DNA of 12,714 nucleotides from a bacterium CG2_30_54_10 (GCA_001872985.1 MNYA01000488.1:1-12714); one strand, 5' to 3'. Positions 1 to 7,798 are shown, numbered from the stretch's first letter. Notes: generated by a model not told the origin, from the letters alone. Translations and numbers: made by a program.

Positions 1-22
1 ATTCTGGTTCATCGACCGGCCA

Positions 23-77
23 TAAGGGGCCGTAAAAACAACAACCATTGTCATAGTTATTGTTTAACGGCCCCTTA
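23..77. repeat. Strong hairpin near left edge, possible terminator
   Basis: TAAGGGGCCGT (23-33) is perfectly complementary to ACGGCCCCTTA (67-77), an 11-bp stem. After a small asymmetric internal loop, AAACAA (36-41) pairs with TTGTTT (60-65), leaving an 18-nt loop. There is no T-tract right after the stem, so an intrinsic terminator for a gene left of the window is only possible. It could equally be a palindromic intergenic repeat. Confidence 0.55.
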
Positions 78-138
78 AGCCCCAAAATCCGGTGGTGTCC
101 CACGCTAACTGATACCGAATTTTGCGAATGAGAGAAAT

Positions 139-373
139 GTCATTGCGAGCGAAGCGAAGCAATCTCAAAGCGCGACTAACAAAATATGCAAATGCTCGTC
201 GGACCCGCGACCGAGAGATTGTCATTGCGAGGCGCATTGCGCCGAAGCAATCTCGTGATGTCGGGGATTGCCTCGCTTCGCTCGCAATGACAACAGAGAG
301 CTGGAGTTTAGCTGATCTTGGTAGCCACGTCTCAAAGTGAAGGATGCGATTGCTTCGCTTCGCTCGCAATGAC
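139..373. repeat. Cluster of four palindromic interspersed repeat units
   Basis: Four copies of a GTCATTGCGAGCGAAGC-type unit lie here. Two are in plus orientation (139-166 and 221-255) and two are inverted (about 263-292 and 348-373). The second and third face each other, so 219-293 can fold as a long imperfect cruciform closed by TTGTCATTGCGAG and CTCGCAATGACAA. This unit type is a familiar class of short palindromic intergenic repeat in many bacterial genomes. Open frames here translate into repetitive, low-information peptides and are not genes. Confidence 0.85.
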
Positions 374-495
374 AATTTTTGGCTCTTGAAGTTAATGTAG
401 CCCACCACCAAAATCCCACTTTTGTCATTTCGACGGAAGGGAGAAATCTCTTGCGCCGGGAATCATTGAGTTTCCCCGAATTATTGAGTAGATGC
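324..495. repeat. Candidate foldback element A, including a 72-bp repeat
   Basis: Positions 424-495 match 2608-2679 with about five mismatches over 72 bp, running from GTCATTTCGAC to the CCCCGAATTATTGAG end (474-488). A possible partner for the right end is GCCACGTCTCAA at 324-335, which matches the reverse complement of the right end at 8 of 12 positions. The short CACGT/ACGTG flanks also pair. The left boundary is therefore uncertain; the 72-bp repeat itself is clear. Confidence 0.55.
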
Positions 496-563
496 ACGTG
501 CTGCGGACGCTACCTTGCAGAAAGGACATTCTTGCCTCGAACGATCTTCAGGCTCCTTTGGTG

Positions 564-673
564 TAACATCTCAAAAAGATGGGAAGAAAAAAAGTAGAAG
601 CGGCTTCCAGCCGCTTGAGAACCACGCGGCAAGATGCCGCGTCTACTTGTTACCCCGAATTATTGAGAAGTTA
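564..673. repeat. Foldback element with two internal hairpins
   Basis: The ends are inverted: TAACATCTCAAAAAG at the left, and the reverse complement of the right end reads TAACTTCTCAATAATTCGG. Inside are two perfect 8-bp hairpins: 598-605 with 609-616 (loop TCC), and 624-631 with 635-642 (loop AGA). GTAG (594-597) pairs with CTAC (643-646), giving a three-way junction. The right end contains the same 15-mer CCCCGAATTATTGAG (653-667) found at 474 and 2658. The element ends about 20 bp beyond the stop of the minus-strand lipoprotein gene. Confidence 0.75.
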
Positions 674-691
674 CCCTTTGGTTGGCGAAAC

Positions 692-2470
692 TCAAGGCGT
701 CAGCAGAACACCCTGGTTCGATTTCTCACTTTCAGAATTGTCAAACTGGAAAATAGCGAGATAATGGCCGCCGCGCCGCATTTCATCAATGTCTTCACCC
801 TTGAAAATCCAACCTTTACCCTCCTCTTCACGCCCGACGATTCGCCCCTTTCCTAGAAGTGAAAGCTGCGGAAGTTCAATGAGGTTGAGGTTGACGCTTA
901 CGATCCAGTCATCCGGACGATTCGCATACATTTCGCAAACGAGGCTGCTAGGATCGGCTTTAGCAGGTTCTTCAACCGGAGGAGGTGCATTTTTCGCGGC
1001 TACCCCGCGGCGCTTTGTTTTGGGCGGACCGGCCTGGGCCCGACCGCGCTCGAATTTGACGTGAAGAGCCCAAGGTTTCCCAAGATACGACCGAACGAAC
1101 GTCTGCCCTTCCCCCTCGAGCTTTCCATTTTTGAAGTCTTTGTCCTGGGCCAAAACGTAGCGGGCCAGAAGAAATCCGATTTTTTCCTTCAAGAGTGGCG
1201 TCAACTCCTTGTCGAAAGCGAGGCCAAGAACTTCCTCAAGGCTTTCGTCGCTGATCTTTGAGCCGCCGTAAAGATCGGCTTCCAGGGCCAGAACACGAGC
1301 GCCAATACGGTTTCCGCGGGAAATGATCCCGCGCGATCTGATACTGCCCGCCAGCTCGCGGGCCTTTGCGAAATCACCCAATTGAAATGCGCGAAGAGCT
1401 TCAAAGAAGGTCAGATCTCCTGGGAGCTGGCGTGGAAAGGTATTCGCCGCGGTGGTGTACTTTTCTTTTGAATAGGGGCCCTTGAGCTTTTTCAGCATGG
1501 AAGCAACGATCCGTGCCTCCATGGTGTAACGCTCTTCACCCGTTACCTCTCTAAGACGGTCATAGACTCCCTCGAGAACCCAGAGCGCCTCCTCGACGGC
1601 AGGATAATCGACGGGAAGGATTACCTTGAACTCGGCCAGTATCTTTGCGGCTTCATCGTAGTTCCCCATTATGGCGAGGGTCAAACCTTTCATGTAAAAC
1701 CATGGATAGTCCGCTCTTGGCTCAGCGGCAATCGTTTCCGCAAAAGGTGTAAACTCGTAGTTGGAAATAATCGTCCATGCCTCGCCGGGTTGTCCGCCAA
1801 AATTGAGGCACTCGGCAAGGCGCAGTTTGACTTCCCGCGGGGTCTGGATTCGGCCGAAAATCCGGAAATCGCTTTTGTAATCCGGAGCTCTGCCGAGACA
1901 CTGACGGAATGCTTCAACCGCCGTCCAAAGACTTTCCCGGCGCTCGCTCCCTTGCTGGGTAAGGAGTTTCTGCGTGTAGTACATGCCCTTCACGTAGAAT
2001 AGATCCGGCTTGAGTGAGTTGCTCTTGAAAGACGCCTCACAGCTTCGAAGCCATTTCTTCGCTATACGCAAGGTCTCCTGAGCCGGCTTGATATCCAAGA
2101 CATAGAACGGCTCGGGACGATTGGCCAGATACTGCCCTTTCAGAACGTTGGACATATACTCTTTTCGCGCCTTGAGCGTGTTGGCCAGAACAAGGTAAAG
2201 CCTGGATTTGTCGATTATCTCAGAAGATTTAGCATCTTTTTCGGCGTTTTCGAGAACCCGGATGATCTCCTCAAGATCCTTGATTTCATAAGCCCGCTCA
2301 TCAATGGTTTCAAGCTTTTCTTTCGCCGAATAGAAATACTGCTGCGGTGTAATCTGCAGCAGACCTGACTTTCCCGCGGAACAGCCTGATAAAGAGAGCG
2401 AGAGCGCTGAAATAGCGATAAGAAAAGCGGAAAACTTCAGAAAGGCCAGGGGTCTTTTCGCGCAGTTCAA
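692..2470 (-). CDS. Large helical-repeat (TPR-like) outer-membrane lipoprotein
   Basis: A 592-residue protein with a lipoprotein signal: basic N-terminus, hydrophobic core and lipobox LSGC with the lipidated Cys at residue 30. Serine at +2 is compatible with outer-membrane sorting. Residues about 35-480 are mostly amphipathic helices with TPR-like spacing and Tyr/Ala/Leu patterns. A basic, Pro/Ala-rich linker (about 485-515) leads to a short C-terminal domain of likely beta strands. The start is TTG, chosen because AGGAGG sits 6 nt upstream. The gene lies downstream of the DnaB-like gene on the same strand, separated by a foldback repeat. TPR lipoproteins often act in envelope assembly, as BamD does, but this protein is more than twice BamD length and I do not recognise the family. 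Function is unknown. Confidence 0.8.
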   Translation of the reverse strand: MNCAKRPLAFLKFSAFLIAISALSLSLSGCSAGKSGLLQITPQQYFYSAKEKLETIDERAYEIKDLEEIIRVLENAEKDAKSSEIIDKSRLYLVLANTLKARKEYMSNVLKGQYLANRPEPFYVLDIKPAQETLRIAKKWLRSCEASFKSNSLKPDLFYVKGMYYTQKLLTQQGSERRESLWTAVEAFRQCLGRAPDYKSDFRIFGRIQTPREVKLRLAECLNFGGQPGEAWTIISNYEFTPFAETIAAEPRADYPWFYMKGLTLAIMGNYDEAAKILAEFKVILPVDYPAVEEALWVLEGVYDRLREVTGEERYTMEARIVASMLKKLKGPYSKEKYTTAANTFPRQLPGDLTFFEALRAFQLGDFAKARELAGSIRSRGIISRGNRIGARVLALEADLYGGSKISDESLEEVLGLAFDKELTPLLKEKIGFLLARYVLAQDKDFKNGKLEGEGQTFVRSYLGKPWALHVKFERGRAQAGPPKTKRRGVAAKNAPPPVEEPAKADPSSLVCEMYANRPDDWIVSVNLNLIELPQLSLLGKGRIVGREEEGKGWIFKGEDIDEMRRGGHYLAIFQFDNSESEKSNQGVLLTP

Positions 2471-2476
2471 TGCCTG

Positions 2477-2482
2477 CCTCCT
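2477..2482 (-). promoter_or_regulatory. Ribosome binding site fixing a TTG start
   Basis: On the minus strand this reads AGGAGG, 6 nt before the TTG at 2470-2468. It supports the unusual start codon of the lipoprotein gene, which is followed directly by a proper lipoprotein signal peptide. Confidence 0.75.
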
Positions 2483-2522
2483 GCCGAATGAGAATCGCGA
2501 TGAATGCCCGCATGGAAAACGA

Positions 2523-2679
2523 GTATCTGCTCAAGAAGAAGGGGCATTAGCTGATTCTCAACATAAAGCGAGATTCCCCACATTCGTTCGGAATGACAAA
2601 CGATGCTGTCATTTCGACCGAAGGGAGAATTCTCTTGCGCCAGGAATCATTGAGCTTCCCCGAATTATTGAGTAGATAC
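2523..2679. repeat. 157-bp foldback element B (MITE-like)
   Basis: Terminal inverted repeats GTATCTGCTCAA (2523-2534) and TTGAGTAGATAC (2668-2679) match at 11 of 12 positions. The match continues inward with gaps for about 35 bp per arm, sharing GGGG, AGCT and GATTC blocks. The centre is a second foldback: 2570-2598 pairs imperfectly with 2607-2634 (AATGACA facing TGTCATT). Almost the whole element can thus fold on itself. It fills most of the gap between the DnaB-like gene and the lipoprotein gene and contains no coding sequence. It may affect transcription between them; that is inference. Confidence 0.75.
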
Positions 2680-2716
2680 GAAAACCAAACACCAAAAAAC
2701 AGTATAGTGGATTTGG

Positions 2717-5011
2717 TCAGACGTTCTTGAGCTTTATCTGAACCCGGCCCTTCTGATTCATTGCATCTCTCTCGCGATCCCGGAAAATTATGTAATTCTT
2801 CTGAATGAGATCGTCGACGAGGGTTTCAATTTTGCTGTATCGATAACGATCATCGTCGAATTTGGGCCCGAGTTCGATGAACTTGTTGTCTTCAATGAAA
2901 AAGAGATATTGGATAGTTGAGAAAATTGCCTCGGGAGCATCACGGTTCTTATCAAGATAGAGATTCACGACATCGACCTTCGGAACACGTGTCGGATCCT
3001 TATTCAACTCCTCGGCTTTGTGCTCGAGCTGAGCGTGAAGTTCCTTTGTGTCACCCCAATCTTTTGCCTGTACCATGGCGCAGTCAAGGTCGTATTCAAG
3101 ATCGCCAGACCCTTTGCAATGATACATGCTCGGGCGCTCGGTACTTTCAGTGGCGTCGATCATGCACCCTTCCTTCGAGAGCGAGCTGATGGTCATGAGC
3201 GGGTTGTTGAGTTCGATTGAAAGAGCCTTCAACTCAGTTGAAATTTCCTCCACCTTGAACTTCTCATCATGGTAGGTTCGCGAAAGCGGCATCTTCTGGA
3301 TGTAATCCACGAAGATCATTATGTCCTCGGTGTTGAAATCCTGCATGACGTTGTACGCGTAGGATCTGATCCGGTCAACCGTTTCAACTTTGGTGGCCTC
3401 CACTATGTAGAAGTAGTCCATATATGCCTGCATCCTCTTCCAGCCGCCCATGAACTTTGCATCCATGATCATGTCGGACCGGACCTTCTTGCGTTGCAGA
3501 GAATCAGGATTGAGCCGGCTTTCCTTGGCGAGAAGACGATACGTCAGGTTTTTTTTAGTCTGCTCGTAGGTGAAAAAGAGAACCGGAATCTTGCAGTTCG
3601 TTGCGACCGAGGTGGCAAGTTCAAGGGTGAAGGTGGTCTTTCCTCGCCGTGGCGCTCCTGCGATCGCATACATGAACCCGCGCCGGAAACCCGACAACGC
3701 AATATTGAGATAGTGGAAGGGCTCGAAGGAGTAGCCGATGATCTCAATCTCACCACTGACCTCCCGCTGATCGATGTCCTTGATGATGTCCTTCATCTCA
3801 TCCTTGATGAGATTGATCCGCTTGCTGGTCTTTGCTTTCTGCACATCCCGAAGTTCTTCGATGATCGTGCTCGTGAAATTTTCGAGCGAGGCATTCCCTC
3901 CCTGGGTTGATGGGTCGGCATTTTCGATGTAACCGGCAATGCTCTGAGAAATTTCCTTGAGCTTTCGACGCAAAGCTTGCTCCTTCATTATTTCCATGTA
4001 ATGAAGGACTTGATCCAGCGTCGGACAAGGCTGAGCCATCACGCGATTCAGATAGTTCTGCATTGGAAGGTCGAACAATCCCATCTGCTTGAGTTTGTTC
4101 TTTATGACGATCTTGTCGATCAGCGACCCTGCGCGATTTTCTTCCCGTAGCCCCAGAACCGCCTTGCAGATTGCCCGGGAATATTTGGTGGAGAACATCT
4201 CGACCACAAGCCCTTTGCTGGTTGTCGCCTCGAGAATGTAGTTGTCGTTCAAAAGGCCGGCCAGGACGGCGCACTCCATTTCTTCGTCACCGAAGCCCGT
4301 CACATGAGAGGAAAACGCCCCTTTAGCATTTCCGGGTTCGGCCTTTTCCGAATTGTCACCTTCGGTGGGTCCGGGTCTTTTCTGAAGTTCGGTGGAAGGC
4401 CCTTGCCGACGACCCTCAGCGGTCGGAGGCGTCCTGCTTGGGGAACTCGGGCCGGCGGATGCGAGTCTTGTTGGATGAGCTGAAGATGGAGGCGCTGAAG
4501 ATGGAAACGCCGTATGCGTCCCGGTCGGAGCTGCTGAAAAACCGGCTTGGGCTCGCAGGGAAGCCATAATCGATCCTCCGACCTCCGGGGTGGTTGGTTC
4601 CGACGGTGCTGGTACAGTTGCGGTTGGGGCCGTGTGCGGCGCTGGCCTTACAACGGATTCCTGAGTTGGCGCGTTAAATAGCGCCGCCGGGGCCTGAGGA
4701 GGGTCTGCCAAGGGCGTCTGCAACATCTCATGCAAGGGCGCCGTTGGCGTCATCGTTGCCGGTGGTCTTGGCGCCGGCGCCGGCGTTGGTGTTGGCGTAG
4801 TCGGAATAGCCGGAATCTGTTGCATCGTTGAGCCCGGAAACGATGGAACCGGTTGAACCGCGGGTGCCGGAGGGTTTGTCTGGCCATTATCCTGAGAAGG
4901 TTTATGCAGAAGCCGGTTCAGTGAGAATCCAACGCCTGGAGCGGCTTTTTGACAGAACGGGCATTTTCCACTAATCGGAAGTTCTCGGTTGCACTTCGGA
5001 CATTTTGCCAC
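2717..5011 (-). CDS. DnaB-like replicative helicase with N-terminal zinc ribbon
   Basis: A 764-residue protein. Residues 1-22 hold a zinc ribbon (C4, C7, C17, C20; CPKC and CPFC). Residues about 45-235 are low-complexity Pro/Ala/Thr/Ser, probably disordered. From about 240 comes a helical DnaB N-terminal-like domain, then a linker region, then the RecA-like motor. Walker A is GAPRRGKT (452-459) and Walker B is MIFVDYIQ with D569. A DnaB-type SSLSKEG segment and a KNRDAP motif follow. A C-terminal extension of about 60 residues is extra. DnaB unwinds DNA ahead of the replisome as a hexamer. The usual family member is about 450 residues, so this form is much longer. An ATG 33 codons upstream is rejected: GTG at 5011 has AGGAGG 6 nt before it and the promoter lies between the two. 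Whether this is the main replicative helicase or a second DnaB-like protein cannot be told here. Confidence 0.85.
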   Translation of the reverse strand: MAKCPKCNRELPISGKCPFCQKAAPGVGFSLNRLLHKPSQDNGQTNPPAPAVQPVPSFPGSTMQQIPAIPTTPTPTPAPAPRPPATMTPTAPLHEMLQTPLADPPQAPAALFNAPTQESVVRPAPHTAPTATVPAPSEPTTPEVGGSIMASLRAQAGFSAAPTGTHTAFPSSAPPSSAHPTRLASAGPSSPSRTPPTAEGRRQGPSTELQKRPGPTEGDNSEKAEPGNAKGAFSSHVTGFGDEEMECAVLAGLLNDNYILEATTSKGLVVEMFSTKYSRAICKAVLGLREENRAGSLIDKIVIKNKLKQMGLFDLPMQNYLNRVMAQPCPTLDQVLHYMEIMKEQALRRKLKEISQSIAGYIENADPSTQGGNASLENFTSTIIEELRDVQKAKTSKRINLIKDEMKDIIKDIDQREVSGEIEIIGYSFEPFHYLNIALSGFRRGFMYAIAGAPRRGKTTFTLELATSVATNCKIPVLFFTYEQTKKNLTYRLLAKESRLNPDSLQRKKVRSDMIMDAKFMGGWKRMQAYMDYFYIVEATKVETVDRIRSYAYNVMQDFNTEDIMIFVDYIQKMPLSRTYHDEKFKVEEISTELKALSIELNNPLMTISSLSKEGCMIDATESTERPSMYHCKGSGDLEYDLDCAMVQAKDWGDTKELHAQLEHKAEELNKDPTRVPKVDVVNLYLDKNRDAPEAIFSTIQYLFFIEDNKFIELGPKFDDDRYRYSKIETLVDDLIQKNYIIFRDRERDAMNQKGRVQIKLKNV

Positions 5012-5017
5012 GGTCGG

Positions 5018-5023
5018 CCTCCT
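5018..5023 (-). promoter_or_regulatory. Ribosome binding site deciding the GTG start
   Basis: Minus-strand AGGAGG, 6 nt before GTG at 5011-5009. The protein then begins directly with a zinc-ribbon sequence, which favours this start over the ATG at 5110. Confidence 0.8.
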
Positions 5024-5053
5024 GAAAAGCTGAAACTGGAGTCTAGCAGGTTG

Positions 5054-5082
5054 ATGATAAAGGATTGGCCGAGTAAGATCAA
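5054..5082 (-). promoter_or_regulatory. Sigma70-type promoter for the DnaB-like gene
   Basis: On the minus strand TTGATC (5082-5077) is followed by a 17-bp spacer and TATCAT (5059-5054). This is 4 of 6 and 5 of 6 matches to consensus with ideal spacing. Transcription would begin near 5047, giving a leader of about 36 nt before the GTG start. It lies downstream of the alternative ATG at 5110. Confidence 0.65.
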
Positions 5083-5117
5083 GGTCTCTTAATGTTGTCT
5101 CTCCCATCATTCATCAT

Positions 5118-5174
5118 TCATCACTCATCACTTCTTTCTCATCACTCATCACTTCTAACTCATCATCCATCGCT
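5118..5174. repeat. Short tandem repeat, 21-nt period
   Basis: Units beginning at 5118, 5139 and 5160 are built from TCATCACTCATCACTTCT. The first two agree at 19 of 21 positions and the third is partial and degraded. Related TCATCATTCATCATTC runs extend left to about 5105. It lies just upstream of the minus-strand promoter. Copy number may vary between strains. Confidence 0.75.
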
Positions 5175-5323
5175 AATGATTTGCAGAGGAAGATCAAAGC
5201 CTTGGAGTGTTGCCCCATAACCGCGCCACAAAACTGTGGCTTTCCCGGCAAGAACGTGCCCTCAATTATTTTCTGAAAAGTGCTTTGGAACGAGCGCAAG
5301 GAGGCTTTTTTTCTTTGACTTCC
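5175..5323. other. Intergenic stretch with no recognised gene
   Basis: Part of the divergent control region between the DnaB-like gene and bamA. The only structure seen is a 6-bp hairpin with an AAAC loop at 5225-5240 (GCCACA with TGTGGC). A minus-strand open frame runs through here into the tandem repeat, but it has no convincing start signal or domain. Confidence 0.5.
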
Positions 5324-5352
5324 TTGACATCCTCGATTTGAGAAAGTAATAT
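5324..5352 (+). promoter_or_regulatory. Near-consensus sigma70 promoter for the bamA operon
   Basis: TTGACA (5324-5329), a 17-bp spacer and TAATAT (5347-5352). The -35 box is a perfect match and the spacing ideal. Transcription would start near 5359, leaving a leader of about 30 nt with AAGGGA just before the bamA ATG. Confidence 0.8.
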
Positions 5353-5390
5353 GCCGATACTTTGTTCAGCCTTATTTTGCGAAGGGATAT

Positions 5391-7106
5391 ATGAGCAGAA
5401 GAACTATTCACCCCCTCCTCCTGCCGGTCCTGATCGTATTTTTCCTCCTTCCTGCCTTGTCTATGGCTTACGAAAGCAACATCGCCATGGGCTTCAAGGT
5501 CGAGGGAAATAAAATGATCCCTGAAAAGACCATCCTTCTGAACGGCGGCCTCATAACCGGAGATCGACTTACTCCCGAAGCCATCCAGGCCGAAATCGCC
5601 AAGCTCGGCGAAATGGGGTATTTCTCCTACGTTGGCGCTGAGGTTCGACCTGACCCCAAGGGAAAAATCCTTGTTTTCAAGGTCGAGGAAAACGCCATCA
5701 TCGGAGAGGTCGAGGTAAAAGGTTCCACCAAGGTCTCGAGTGAGAAGATCCTCAAGGCCATGGAGTCCCGCACCGGAACCGTCTTCAATTCCAAGCTCCT
5801 CACTCAGGATATCCAGAACATCAACGAACTACTCGCTCGCGAGGGCTATCTTTTCAACAAGGTCAGCGACGCTTACGTAAAAGACAAAGGCAGCAAGGTC
5901 TTCGTTGAGATCACTGAGGGAATCCTCACCGAAATCAAGATCGAAGGGCTGAAAAAAACCAAACCAAAAGTCGTTCGCCGTGAACTGACGGCAAAGGTCG
6001 GCCAGATTTACGATAACAACCAGATTGTACGTGACCTACAGCGGATCTACAACCTCGGCTTCTTCGAAGAAGTCAAACGTGATCACCTTCCCGGCAAAAA
6101 GCCTGAAGATGTTGTCCTGGTGATTCAGGTCGTCGAACAGAAGACAGGGCGGGCTGGCCTCGGCGGTGGCTACAGTTCCCTGAACGGTTTGGTCGGGTTC
6201 GCCAACCTTTCCCAGAACAACTGGCGTGGCGAAGGAAAGCGAATCGCCTTGAAAACTGAGTTCGGCGGTATACGCACCTATGAGCTCAGTTATTTCGATC
6301 CCTGGCTTGGCGATAAACCTCGAAGTTTTGGAATCGACCTTTACAACACCAAATACACCCGAAGCCTCTACACTGCGGGCAACACCCTCACGGAATACGA
6401 TGAAGAGCGCCGTGGTGGAAGCGTCAGCCTGGGTAGAAGAATCCGCAGGGATGTCGATCTTTCCTTCAGGCTCCGCGACGAAAACGTCAAGGTCAACCCG
6501 ACGAACTCGACCGTCGCAGTTCCAGTCGGGGTGGTGAATGGCCGGCTTCAGACCTTCGCCACGATCCTCGACAAGGATACTCGCGACAACCGCTTCAGAC
6601 CTACGACAGGCGTTCATGATTCGTTCTGGGTGGAAACCACCGGTGGCATCCTTCGGGGCAATAACCAGTATACGAAATACGTTCTTGCTCTTCGGCGCTA
6701 CTTCCCCATTTCCAAGGGTGGTAAGACGGTATTCGCCTTCCAGGGCGTCGGTGGCCGGGCGACCATCGGTAAGGGTTTTGTTCCGATCTACGACATGTTT
6801 TCCGTTGGAGGGAGCGACACGGTTCGTGGGTACCGCGAGCGCGAGTTCCTCGGCACCAAGCTGCTCTACGGAAACTTCGAGGTCAGACAGCGAATCGCGA
6901 AAAATTTTGACGTGGTCGGGTTCTTCGACGTGGGAAGCAGTTGGGGTCTCGATTACAACCGCGTAAGCCAGGATTATAAAAACCGCAAGGGTTTCGGCCT
7001 TGGAATTCGCCTTCAGACCCCACTGGGGCCGGTTGCAATAGATCATGCAAAGGCGACGGATCGCGGCGATGCCCGGACATACTTCAATTTCGGCAGCTCG
7101 TTCTGA
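5391..7106 (+). CDS. bamA: Outer membrane protein assembly factor BamA, short form
   Basis: BamA is the outer-membrane barrel that folds and inserts other beta-barrel proteins. The 571-residue protein has a signal peptide (cleavage after about residue 26, LSMA). Three POTRA-type domains follow at roughly 28-100, 101-175 and 176-250, seen by the repeated pattern of FKVEGN/VEVKGS/IKIEGL, two helices and GYFSYV/GYLFNK/GFFEEV. The barrel begins near 251 with the conserved GGGYSSLNGLVGFANLSQNN stretch. It has the VRGY motif of loop 6 (478-481) and ends in the aromatic residue expected of a barrel beta-signal. The E. coli protein has about 810 residues and five POTRA domains, so two are absent here. 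It leads the envelope operon, directly behind a strong promoter. A TamA-like relative is possible, but the skp-lpxD context favours BamA. Confidence 0.93.
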   Translation: MSRRTIHPLLLPVLIVFFLLPALSMAYESNIAMGFKVEGNKMIPEKTILLNGGLITGDRLTPEAIQAEIAKLGEMGYFSYVGAEVRPDPKGKILVFKVEENAIIGEVEVKGSTKVSSEKILKAMESRTGTVFNSKLLTQDIQNINELLAREGYLFNKVSDAYVKDKGSKVFVEITEGILTEIKIEGLKKTKPKVVRRELTAKVGQIYDNNQIVRDLQRIYNLGFFEEVKRDHLPGKKPEDVVLVIQVVEQKTGRAGLGGGYSSLNGLVGFANLSQNNWRGEGKRIALKTEFGGIRTYELSYFDPWLGDKPRSFGIDLYNTKYTRSLYTAGNTLTEYDEERRGGSVSLGRRIRRDVDLSFRLRDENVKVNPTNSTVAVPVGVVNGRLQTFATILDKDTRDNRFRPTTGVHDSFWVETTGGILRGNNQYTKYVLALRRYFPISKGGKTVFAFQGVGGRATIGKGFVPIYDMFSVGGSDTVRGYREREFLGTKLLYGNFEVRQRIAKNFDVVGFFDVGSSWGLDYNRVSQDYKNRKGFGLGIRLQTPLGPVAIDHAKATDRGDARTYFNFGSSF

Positions 7107-7151
7107 ACAAAGATAACTTCAAAAAAAATAATTTAAGGAGTGCATTTCCCA

Positions 7152-7769
7152 ATGAGACAGGCAATTCGTTTTGGAATTATTTCCACGTTGCTGATGTTCA
7201 CCACATCGGCATCCTTCGCCCTGAACTTCGGCTACGTTGATGCGGCCAAAATCTTCGCCAAATATTCCGAGACCCAGAAGACCAAAGACTATCTCGAAAC
7301 CGAGAAAGCCAAGCTCCAGAAGACGCTCGATGCAAAGAAGACCGAGCTGACCGACCTGAACACCAAATATATGCAAACCGCAAAAAAAATCCAGGATCTG
7401 CGTGACGCAAAAAAAGAAGCTGAGGCCAAAAAATTCGAGCCGCAACTGAAGGCCGAGCGCGAAGCTCTTGCCAACGCAAACTCCGGCATACAGAAGTTTT
7501 TCGAGGATTCCCAAAAACGCCTATACGAACTCGAAGACGAGAAAATGGGAACCCTTTCCAAACACCTTGACGAAACCGTCGACAATGTTATCAAGAAAAT
7601 CGCAGCCGGAAAATCCCTCGAAGCTGTCTTCGAAAAACGTTTCTGTTACTATGGCGGCATCGACATCACCGAAGACGTCCTGGCTGAGCTGAACAGAATG
7701 GGCGTAACTCCAGCCTCTCCAGCCGCCGCAGCCGCCGCCCCGGCGCGACCAAAGCTCCGGACAAAGTAG
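7152..7769 (+). CDS. skp: Skp/OmpH family periplasmic chaperone
   Basis: Skp/OmpH proteins form trimeric jellyfish-like cages that hold unfolded outer-membrane proteins in the periplasm for BamA. The 205-residue protein starts with a signal peptide (23 residues, ending SASFA). The mature part opens with the family's FGYVDAAKIF strand, followed by a long charged coiled coil rich in Lys, Glu and Ala (about 35-135), and closes with the EKRFCYYGGIDITEDVL segment typical of OmpH. An Ala/Pro-rich basic tail of about 20 residues is extra. The ATG at 7152 lies 11 nt after AAGGAG; the GTG at 7140 overlaps that site and is rejected. It sits 45 bp behind bamA, the usual arrangement. Confidence 0.92.
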   Translation: MRQAIRFGIISTLLMFTTSASFALNFGYVDAAKIFAKYSETQKTKDYLETEKAKLQKTLDAKKTELTDLNTKYMQTAKKIQDLRDAKKEAEAKKFEPQLKAEREALANANSGIQKFFEDSQKRLYELEDEKMGTLSKHLDETVDNVIKKIAAGKSLEAVFEKRFCYYGGIDITEDVLAELNRMGVTPASPAAAAAAPARPKLRTK

Positions 7770-7798
7770 ATTCCCTTCATCCCGGTTTCCGTTCATTT

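Noticed and set aside
2..25. Possible end of a gene entering from the left (FWFIDRP then TAA)
   Set aside because: Seven codons are too few to support a gene, though the stop sits exactly at the start of the hairpin.
139..373. CRISPR array
   Set aside because: The units alternate in orientation, are palindromic and irregularly spaced, and there are no uniform spacers or cas genes.
480..569. Minus-strand fragment encoding ECPFCK, similar to a zinc ribbon knuckle
   Set aside because: Only about 29 codons lie between stops and there is a single Cys pair. It could be a relic of a gene cut by the foldback repeat, but the evidence is too thin.
64..597. Several short open frames on both strands
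   Set aside because: They translate the palindromic repeats and have no start signals or domains.
3269..3910. Plus-strand open frame (213 codons) inside the DnaB-like gene
   Set aside because: It lies antisense to the conserved motor domain and its product resembles no protein family.
5012..5110. Upstream ATG at 5110 as start of the DnaB-like gene
   Set aside because: The likely promoter lies inside this stretch, there is no ribosome site before 5110, and GTG at 5011 has AGGAGG at ideal spacing right before the zinc ribbon.
5114..5299. 61-codon minus-strand open frame upstream of the helicase
   Set aside because: Its C-terminal part is the tandem repeat, and it has no recognisable domain or good ribosome site.
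6036..7046. Long minus-strand open frame (336 codons) inside bamA
   Set aside because: It is antisense to a well-supported BamA barrel, has no ribosome site or recognisable domain, and its length follows from bamA codon bias.
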